Shown here in pieces: positions 5,504 to 10,809 of a stretch of 10,809 nt of DNA. The stretch lies in the NCBI GenBank assembly GCA_947071955.1, contig CAMTGL010000050.1, positions 1 to 10,809 of the forward strand. Reading direction: 5' to 3'. The first letter of the stretch is position 1; each line of letters opens with the position of its first letter. The notes under the pieces were generated by a model. It searched no databases and was not told where the DNA came from. It was given only the letters and a program-made list of their open reading frames with translations. Source of the stretch: an uncultured Plesiomonas sp. GTDB lineage: Bacteria; Pseudomonadota; Gammaproteobacteria; Enterobacterales; CAMTGL01. The position numbers and the translations under genes were made by a program.

Positions 5504-6958
5504 GTGATGGCGATGATAGTGGCACAGTCTGGCGTTAAATTACCGTCAGATCAGGTAAGTAAAATATTAAATGGAGGGCGGCCTTTATCAGAAAAATCAT
5601 GGGCTGAATGGTTTCTTTCATTTTTTAGCCAGCTGCTAAAACATAAAACAGCACGCAGTGAACTTGAAAGTATCTATCAAAAGATAAATGTTTATGTAGA
5701 CGATGACAGTGATATTACACAGTTAGAAAAAGTAGATAATTACCTGACACTAATGCAGCTAACAAAGAATGAGTACCTTGAAAACTATAATCTTGTTTAC
5801 ACTAAACGATCTGATAATATGGTGGATGTTGATTTTCGTTATCAAGATGTCTCGTTGTTTTCGATAACAGTGAATGAGGAGTCATTAGTATATAAAACGA
5901 TAATTGAAAACTTTGGTTATAGTGGGCGGCTTGGGCGAAATAAATTATCTGAATATGTAAATCAACTGAATGGCCTTATTAATGGTTTTGTGTTGGACGA
6001 AATAGATAATAAGAACAGTGAAAGAGATGTAAAATATGCCTTGCAATTTAATAATGGAGATCTTAGTAATAATTCCGTTAATAATGATATGGAATCATTA
6101 GATAAAATTTGTTCTATATTACTCGATCTTGAAAGAAAAGATAAAATAGATTATCAATTAAGTTTTTATAAACATGATGATTACTCATTTTTTAAACATC
6201 AGACTATGACAGTTTATCGTGCTGAGTTATTAGTTGATGGGCGTGCTGTGTATAGTAAAGTAAAGGGAATACAAAAAAGAGTGTTTGATGTGATTAAAAG
6301 CGAATTTGTTCGACAACATCAGGGAATGGATGAATCGGATAGTCGATGTTTACTTGTTACTTTAAATAACTTGCTAAATGTTGGTTGCTTTATCGAAAAC
6401 ACAAAGAGTCAATTAATGAAAAACAACTTGGTTTATCTCCCTTTGGATGATTGTAGTTATTATGACTCTGCAAGCTGTTTGTATAGTGCTATTTCTGATT
6501 TTATTAATGAAAAAGTAAATAAGCTGGTGAAGCGTTCACTGAGTATTTACCACTATTTCTCTGATAAAAAAATTAAAAACTATCAATATATGAATAATAG
6601 AACCGTGGATATAAAAACATTAACGGTTTTAGGTGATGAGTTCTATGAGCAGATTGATTCGGTTAGGCGACATTTTTATCCTTCCTTGGTTGAAATTCAC
6701 AATTGCAATGAAGGGCAAGATAGTTGTTTGTTTTTACCACTGATGGTTTATATAGGGGAGGCGATTGATATTTTGCATGGGAATATAGGAGGGTTACTGA
6801 AAGAAATTAGTAATTATAGAGAGCAGTATGGGAAAGATGATGTTTTTTTTCTGACGAAAGATAAATATTGTGAGTTATCACTAAAATTTAGCGACATGGT
6901 TGAGTATTATCAGGATTTATGTCGAACACTTCAACGGTTGACATGTAAAATAAATTGA
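5504..6958 (+). CDS. Uncharacterised AT-rich orphan protein, 484 residues
   Basis: I do not recognise this protein. It is predicted soluble: no signal peptide, no convincing membrane helix, many Asn, Asp, Lys, Tyr and Ser residues, and ten cysteines, which suits the cytosol more than the periplasm. A tryptophan/phenylalanine patch lies at 33-41 (WAEWFLSFF), then a helical stretch to about 100 containing ITQLEKVDNYL. The middle (about 165-200) is rich in Asn, Asp and Ser and may be a linker. The C-terminal half looks mostly helical and ends in CKIN. No nuclease, NTPase, protease or HTH motif is visible. GC is about 27-37% in sampled lines, against about 47-53% in neighbouring genes, and ATA and GGA codons occur early, suggesting transfer. 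GTG 5504, ATG 5507 and ATG 5513 are possible starts; none has a good Shine-Dalgarno, and a TAG at 5480 excludes anything earlier. It faces dcuA tail to tail. Confidence 0.8.
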   Translation: MMAMIVAQSGVKLPSDQVSKILNGGRPLSEKSWAEWFLSFFSQLLKHKTARSELESIYQKINVYVDDDSDITQLEKVDNYLTLMQLTKNEYLENYNLVYTKRSDNMVDVDFRYQDVSLFSITVNEESLVYKTIIENFGYSGRLGRNKLSEYVNQLNGLINGFVLDEIDNKNSERDVKYALQFNNGDLSNNSVNNDMESLDKICSILLDLERKDKIDYQLSFYKHDDYSFFKHQTMTVYRAELLVDGRAVYSKVKGIQKRVFDVIKSEFVRQHQGMDESDSRCLLVTLNNLLNVGCFIENTKSQLMKNNLVYLPLDDCSYYDSASCLYSAISDFINEKVNKLVKRSLSIYHYFSDKKIKNYQYMNNRTVDIKTLTVLGDEFYEQIDSVRRHFYPSLVEIHNCNEGQDSCLFLPLMVYIGEAIDILHGNIGGLLKEISNYREQYGKDDVFFLTKDKYCELSLKFSDMVEYYQDLCRTLQRLTCKIN

Positions 6959-7045
6959 AATATCTATTTTTAAAAACAAAATCAGAAGAAAATAAAACTG
7001 ATGATGATAAGTATTGAAAAGTAATAACAAATAAGACTTTTTAAT

Positions 7046-7069
7046 AAAAAAGCACCCTTTCAGGTGCTT
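7046..7069 (-). terminator. Rho-independent terminator after dcuA
   Basis: AAGCACC (7050-7056) and GGTGCTT (7063-7069) form a 7-bp stem with a 6-base loop. On the minus strand it is followed by six Ts (7051-7046). It begins 18 bases after the dcuA stop and ends the aspA-dcuA unit. On the plus strand the downstream side is AT-rich without a T-run, so it would stop transcripts of the convergent orphan gene less well. Confidence 0.9.
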
Positions 7070-7086
7070 AATAATAAATTCTGACG

Positions 7087-8385
7087 TTACAGAACCATTC
7101 CACCAATAATAAAACCAAACATGACTGACAAGCTGATACACAGCACGCCTGGGATCATGAATGGGTGGTTAAATACCGCTTTACCGATACGGGTAGAACC
7201 GGTGTCATCCATCTCAACTGCGGCAAGCAGGGTTGGGTAGGTTGGCAGAACAAACAGGGCTGATACTGCAGCAAAAGAGGCAATGGCTGTTACTGGGCTA
7301 ACACCTAACATCAGTGCAGCGGGTATCAGTGCTTTGGCTGTTGCAGCTTGTGAGTACAACAGCATAGCAGCAAAGAACAGTACAACAGCCAGCATCCACG
7401 GATACTGTGCAAGAATAGAGCTTGCTGTCTCTTTGATGCCCTCAATGTGCGCAGAGACAAATGTATCACCTAGCCACGCCACGCCCATCACACAGATACA
7501 GGCTGACATACCGGATTTGAAGGTTGCTGCATTAACAATTTTGCTGGAGTCAATTTTGCACAGTACAGTAATCGCAGTAGCGGCGGTCAGCATAAAGGCA
7601 ATGATCGCATCGTTACGCGGCATGACCGGATTTTCAATCAGACCCACGGTCGGTGAAATAGCTGTGGCATAAGCCATAACCGCAATGATTGCCAGCAGGA
7701 ACAGAGCAACAGAAAGTTTAGCACCTGGCAGCAGCGTGATAGCTTGTGAGCCACGCAGTTTAATCTGACCTTTTGCTAAACGCTCTTGATAAACCGGATC
7801 ATCTTTCAGTTCGCAGCCGAGGAAGTTCGTCACAAATGAGGTTAAGATCACTGCCAGCAGCGTGGTAGAGATACAGATACCCAGAATTTGCAGATAGCTA
7901 ACGCCCAGCGGCTCCATGATGCCAGAGAAAAAGACCACGGCAGCAGAAACAGGGGAAGCAGTAATTGCAATTTGTGATGAGACCACTGCGATAGAGAGTG
8001 GGCGAGATGGGCGAATACCTTGCTCTTTCGCGACTTCAGCGATAACCGGTAGGGTAGAAAACGCAGTGTGGCCAGTACCTGCCAACAGCGTCATAAAATA
8101 GGTCACCAGTGGTGCGAGAAACGTAATTTGTTTTGGGTGTTTGCGCAGAATTTTCTCTGCTTCACTGACCAGATAATCCATACCGCCAGCGACTTGCATT
8201 GCTGCGATAGCCGAAATAACGGCCATAATAATCAGGATAACATCCCACGGGATGTTGCCGGGTTTGACACCCATCAACGCCAGCGCGATAACACCTAAAC
8301 CACCGGCAAAACCGATCCCAATACCACCAATTCGTGCACCAATAAATATGCCGATAAGGACAACGGCAAGTTCCATCCACATCAT
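7087..8385 (-). CDS. dcuA: Anaerobic C4-dicarboxylate transporter DcuA
   Basis: DcuA is an inner membrane antiporter of the Dcu family that takes up aspartate, fumarate or malate in exchange for succinate. The 432-residue protein (433 in E. coli) has around ten or more hydrophobic segments. Conserved blocks include RIGGIGIGFAGGLGV near 18-32, GVKPGNIPWDVI at 39-50, QIAITASPVSAAVVF at 138-152, MSACICVMGVAWLGDTFV at 293-310, LLYSQAATAKAL at 342-353, and LPTYPTLLAAVEMDDTGSTRIGK at about 380-402, each very close to E. coli DcuA. I start at ATG 8385, with GGAG at 8398-8395 nine bases upstream. A longer reading from TTG 8400 would place that GGAG inside the coding sequence and add five residues absent from the family. 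It follows aspA on the same strand after a terminator, as in E. coli, where read-through and a separate promoter both contribute. Confidence 0.96.
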   Translation of the reverse strand: MMWMELAVVLIGIFIGARIGGIGIGFAGGLGVIALALMGVKPGNIPWDVILIIMAVISAIAAMQVAGGMDYLVSEAEKILRKHPKQITFLAPLVTYFMTLLAGTGHTAFSTLPVIAEVAKEQGIRPSRPLSIAVVSSQIAITASPVSAAVVFFSGIMEPLGVSYLQILGICISTTLLAVILTSFVTNFLGCELKDDPVYQERLAKGQIKLRGSQAITLLPGAKLSVALFLLAIIAVMAYATAISPTVGLIENPVMPRNDAIIAFMLTAATAITVLCKIDSSKIVNAATFKSGMSACICVMGVAWLGDTFVSAHIEGIKETASSILAQYPWMLAVVLFFAAMLLYSQAATAKALIPAALMLGVSPVTAIASFAAVSALFVLPTYPTLLAAVEMDDTGSTRIGKAVFNHPFMIPGVLCISLSVMFGFIIGGMVL

Positions 8386-8402
8386 GTTATTTTTCTCCAA
8401 GG

Positions 8403-8443
8403 GGTGTCGTTAACAAAAAATCCTTCCATGTCAACACGACACC
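8403..8443 (-). promoter_or_regulatory. Hairpin abutting the dcuA ribosome binding site
   Basis: GGTGTCGT (8403-8410) and ACGACACC (8436-8443) form an 8-bp stem enclosing 25 bases; GTTAAC next to one arm and GTCAAC next to the other may extend it imperfectly. In the dcuA message the structure ends four bases before the Shine-Dalgarno GGAG. It could influence ribosome loading or protect the 5' end of a processed dcuA message. A TTGACA word lies inside it on the minus strand, but I see no good -10 at the right distance. Confidence 0.4.
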
Positions 8444-8454
8444 AACTGAACTAG

Positions 8455-8478
8455 AAAAAGCCGGCAAAAGCCGGCTTT
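8455..8478 (-). terminator. Rho-independent terminator between aspA and dcuA
   Basis: AAAGCCGGC (8457-8465) and GCCGGCTTT (8470-8478) form a 9-bp stem with a 4-base loop. On the minus strand the stem runs into TTTTTC. It lies 21 bases after the aspA stop, so much aspA transcription should end here. DcuA would then be made from partial read-through or from its own promoter. Confidence 0.88.
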
Positions 8479-8499
8479 AGTCATCATTGTTCGAGTTGA

Positions 8500-9933
8500 T
8501 TACGCGTTTTCTTCCGTGAAGCGTTTCGCTTTGTACTGCGGGTTCATCAGGTTCTCGACAGACAAAATGTCATCGAGCTGAGCTTCAGTAAGCAGACCAC
8601 GCTCAAGTACCACTTCACGTACACCTTTACCGGTTTCAGCACAGATCTTACCGACGATGTCACCGTTGTGGTGGCCAATGAACGGGTTCAGATACGTGAC
8701 GATACCGATAGAGTTGAATACGTAAGCTGCGCACTGCTCAGGGTTGGCAGTGATGCCATCTACACAGAAATCACGCAGGTTCACACAGGCGTTCGCCAGA
8801 ATGGAGATGGATTCAAACATGGCCTGACCAATTACCGGCTCCATTACGTTCAGCTGTAGCTGACCAGCTTCGGCGGCGAAAGTTACGGTCGTGTCGTTAC
8901 CAATCACTTTAAAGCAAACTTGGTTCACCACTTCTGGGATTACCGGGTTTACTTTTGCTGGCATGATAGAAGAGCCTGCTTGTAGCTCTGGCAGATTGAT
9001 CTCTTTCAGTGCGGCACGCGGGCCAGAAGAGAGTAGACGCAAGTCATTACAGATCTTAGACATCTTCACTGCAGTACGCTTGAGCGCGCCATGCATCATC
9101 ACGTAAGCACCACAGTCAGAGGTTGCTTCAATCAGATCTTCAGAGATCAGGCATGGCAAACCGGTTACTGCAGTGAGGTGACCAATGATAGTGGCAGAGT
9201 AACCTTCTGGCGTGTTTACGCCTGTACCGATTGCGGTAGCACCTAGGTTAACTTCTAGCAGCAGTTCAGCGGTACGTTTGAGGTTACGCACTTCTTCTTG
9301 CATCAGAACAGAGAATGCACGGAACTCTTGGCCAAGGGTCATCGGCACAGCATCTTGCAGCTGAGTACGGCCCATTTTCAGCACTTTAGCAAATTCAGTC
9401 GCTTTGTGATCGAAGCCTGTTTTCAGGTACTCGATTTTTTCAATCAGTTGCATAACACTGTTATAGACAGCAATGCGGAAACCGGTTGGGTAGGCATCAT
9501 TGGTTGACTGGCTGGCGTTTACATGATCACAAGGGTTGATCACATCATAACGGCCTTTTTCCAGACCCATCAGCTCAAGTGCAACGTTTGCAACCACTTC
9601 GTTGGTGTTCATGTTGACGGATGTACCCGCGCCGCCTTGGTACACGTCAGTTGGGAACTGATCCATGCACTTACCGGTAGTCAGGATCAGATCACATGCT
9701 TTAACAATCATATCACCGACATCAGCAGGAATTGCGCCCAGCTCTTGGTTTGCCAGTGCAGTCGCTTTTTTCACCATCACCATACCGCGTACAAACTCTG
9801 GAACATCAGAGATAGTGGTGTTAGAGATGTTGAAGTTTTCGATAGCGCGCAGAGTATGGATGCCGTAGTAAGCATCAGCAGAAACTTCGCGGGTACCCAG
9901 CAGGTCTTCTTCGATACGAATGTTGTTAGCCAT
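8500..9933 (-). CDS. aspA: Aspartate ammonia-lyase (aspartase)
   Basis: Aspartase converts L-aspartate to fumarate and ammonia in the cytoplasm and belongs to the aspartase/fumarase superfamily of homotetramers. The 477-residue length matches E. coli AspA (478). Three conserved regions that build the active site are present: GGAGTSVNMNTNEV at 100-113, NASQSTNDAYPTG at 139-151, and the signature GSSIMPAKVNP at 320-330. The signature loop holds the catalytic serine region (S321/S322) and substrate-binding K327. HVNASQSTND and the N-terminal RIEEDLLGTREV favour aspartase over class II fumarase. ATG 9933 gives the usual N-terminus; its Shine-Dalgarno, AAGG about 11 bases upstream, is modest. The gene heads an aspA-dcuA unit that makes fumarate for anaerobic respiration and imports the substrate. 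A near-consensus CRP site lies upstream. Divergent fxsA is in the same place as in E. coli. Confidence 0.98.
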   Translation of the reverse strand: MANNIRIEEDLLGTREVSADAYYGIHTLRAIENFNISNTTISDVPEFVRGMVMVKKATALANQELGAIPADVGDMIVKACDLILTTGKCMDQFPTDVYQGGAGTSVNMNTNEVVANVALELMGLEKGRYDVINPCDHVNASQSTNDAYPTGFRIAVYNSVMQLIEKIEYLKTGFDHKATEFAKVLKMGRTQLQDAVPMTLGQEFRAFSVLMQEEVRNLKRTAELLLEVNLGATAIGTGVNTPEGYSATIIGHLTAVTGLPCLISEDLIEATSDCGAYVMMHGALKRTAVKMSKICNDLRLLSSGPRAALKEINLPELQAGSSIMPAKVNPVIPEVVNQVCFKVIGNDTTVTFAAEAGQLQLNVMEPVIGQAMFESISILANACVNLRDFCVDGITANPEQCAAYVFNSIGIVTYLNPFIGHHNGDIVGKICAETGKGVREVVLERGLLTEAQLDDILSVENLMNPQYKAKRFTEENA

Positions 9934-10067
9934 AATAGGTAAGCCTTGAATGTATGGGTAATGAGATTGTTAAAATATAGTATGTCGTTTTTATCTAAAA
10001 CGGCAGAGAAAATTACTGTTCTTCCCTGAAAGTGCCGACGATCTTATTGTTATACGCAGGGAAAAAA

Positions 10068-10081
10068 TTTACCTAGATCAC
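10068..10081. promoter_or_regulatory. Weak FNR-like site upstream of aspA
   Basis: TTTACCTAGATCAC resembles the FNR palindrome TTGAT-N4-ATCAA: the right half is good (ATCAC), the left half poor (TTTAC). FNR activates genes under oxygen limitation, which would suit aspA-dcuA. With only one convincing half-site this may be chance. Confidence 0.25.
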
Positions 10082-10116
10082 TATTTGTTGCATGTTACCT
10101 AATTAGAGTTAATAAA

Positions 10117-10132
10117 TGTGATCTGACTCACG
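10117..10132. promoter_or_regulatory. CRP (cAMP receptor protein) binding site between aspA and fxsA
   Basis: TGTGATCTGACTCACG matches the CRP core TGTGA-N6-TCACA with one mismatch, and the flanking AAA on the left matches the extended consensus. For aspA the minus strand has TAACAT (10097-10092); a start near 10083-10085 would put the site around -40, a class II position. For fxsA the plus strand has TATCTT (10156-10161), which puts the site near -43. It could serve either gene or both. E. coli aspA is a known CRP-activated gene, so the aspA role is preferred. Confidence 0.75.
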
Positions 10133-10221
10133 TGTAACAGGGGGTAAAAATCCTCTATCTTGAAATTAGCGTTCTCTGTCCCCACCTTTATTGATGACAT
10201 TTACTCCAAAGGAGCACCACT

Positions 10222-10809
10222 GTGCGTCTTTTCTTCTTGTTCCTATTTCTGTTTTTACCGTTTATTGAGATCACGTTATTTATACAAGTGGCTGATCAAA
10301 TTGGCGGTTGGGCTACATTAGCGCTGGCATTGCTCGCTTCGGTACTCGGTGTTTCACTGATCCGTAGCAAAGGTGTACAAACATTGCGCCATGTGCAGCG
10401 TAAACTTGCTCAGGGCGAAATGCCGGCTCAAGAGTTATTGCAGGGTTGCCTGCTAGTTATTGCCGGTATTTTATTGATTATCCCCGGTTTTTTAACCGAT
10501 TTTGTTGCGCTGATCCTGCTACTGCCTTGGGTGCAAAAGGGAATTGGCTTGTTGTTGTTATCCCGCATACAGGTATTTTCTGCCGCAGCAAACAGTAGCC
10601 AAGGTTTTAGCCCGTTTGGTTTTGGTGGGCAGCGTAATGATCACCGAACCTTTGAAGGGGAGTTTGAATCGGCAGATAAGCCGGTAAAAACCACGTCACC
10701 ACAGATCATTGAGATTGAGCATCGTGCGGCAGACGATCAGGTAAACGATGCGGATAACGGGGCGACTGACTCATCTGACGCTGACCGCGGCAATCCGCGA
10801 TCACCACAG
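10222..10809 (+). CDS. fxsA: FxsA-family membrane protein (3' end beyond window)
   Basis: FxsA is a small inner membrane protein; in E. coli, raised copy number relieves exclusion of phage T7 by the F plasmid, apparently through binding F PifA. The frame is open from GTG 10222 to the last base, 196 codons without a stop, so the gene is incomplete here. An AAAGGAG Shine-Dalgarno lies seven bases before the GTG. FLPFIEITLFIQVADQIGG at 12-29 and IAGILLIIPGFLTDFVALIL at 80-99 match the conserved FxsA core, including the IIPGFLTDF block. Hydrophobic segments cover about 2-22, 28-46 and 76-113. A soluble tail follows, with TFEGEF at 143-148 in place of the E. coli TFDGEY. The tail then runs on, rich in Asp, Glu, Ser and Asn. 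At 196 or more residues it is clearly longer than the E. coli protein (158). It is divergent from aspA. Confidence 0.93.
   Translation, partial: MRLFFLFLFLFLPFIEITLFIQVADQIGGWATLALALLASVLGVSLIRSKGVQTLRHVQRKLAQGEMPAQELLQGCLLVIAGILLIIPGFLTDFVALILLLPWVQKGIGLLLLSRIQVFSAAANSSQGFSPFGFGGQRNDHRTFEGEFESADKPVKTTSPQIIEIEHRAADDQVNDADNGATDSSDADRGNPRSPQ

Noticed and set aside
5098..7086. Mobile element or attachment-site boundaries around the orphan gene
   Set aside because: I looked for direct repeats, inverted terminal repeats, tRNA fragments and integrase or transposase genes at both sides and found none that stand out.
6917..7141. A 74-codon minus-strand open frame spanning the end of the orphan gene and the end of dcuA
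   Set aside because: It crosses the dcuA terminator and overlaps both genes' 3' ends out of frame; its composition is that of random AT-rich DNA.
8386..8400. Upstream TTG start for dcuA giving five extra residues
   Set aside because: The TTG-GAG overlaps the Shine-Dalgarno GGAG, and E. coli DcuA begins at the position matching ATG 8385 or just after it.
9523..9942. A 139-codon plus-strand open frame antisense to aspA
   Set aside because: It lies wholly opposite highly conserved aspA coding sequence, and its His/Thr/Val-rich composition reflects the reverse complement of aspA codons. There is no ribosome binding site.
10022..10063. Inverted repeat TTCCCTG ... CAGGGAA in the aspA leader
   Set aside because: Only 7 bp with a 28-base loop; too weak to claim as a regulatory structure without folding or conservation data.

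Overview
The window looks like chromosome of a gammaproteobacterium. Its proteins resemble the enterobacterial and Aeromonadales versions of PurH, DsbD, CutA, DcuA, AspA and FxsA. The order fxsA / aspA-dcuA / cutA-dsbD is the one known from Escherichia coli. GC is about 47-53% in sampled lines of the core genes. Tolumonas or a relative in the Aeromonadales would fit, but the genus is an inference and was not tested.

Layout, left to right. (1) 1-1126, minus strand: first 375 codons of purH, running off the left edge, with a PurR-type operator and a perfect long hairpin in its leader. (2) 1535-2852, minus strand: a NarL/FixJ-type response regulator followed 31 bases later by a MarC-family membrane protein, closed by a terminator at 1471-1509. 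No sensor kinase lies nearby. (3) 2948-5097, minus strand: cutA overlapping dsbD by 25 bases, a translationally coupled pair. (4) 5504-6958, plus strand: an AT-rich orphan gene of about 484 codons that I cannot assign. It sits between dcuA and cutA, which are neighbours in E. coli, and is the only accessory-looking gene here. (5) 7087-9933, minus strand: aspA then dcuA, with a terminator between them and another after dcuA. (6) 10222 to the right edge, plus strand: fxsA, divergent from aspA, with a near-consensus CRP site between them; its end lies outside the window.

How the genes work together. AspA deaminates aspartate to fumarate and ammonia, and DcuA exchanges external aspartate for succinate, so the pair feeds anaerobic fumarate respiration. 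The CRP site and a weak FNR-like site upstream fit that role. DsbD carries electrons from cytoplasmic thioredoxin to periplasmic disulfide isomerases and cytochrome c maturation; CutA is a small trimeric protein linked to copper tolerance. PurH makes IMP and is expected to be controlled by PurR.

The most unusual items are the orphan gene at 5504-6958, with a faint and untested resemblance to Salmonella type III effectors, and the split PurR-like dyad in the purH leader. I saw no tRNA, rRNA, CRISPR array, insertion sequence or attachment site.
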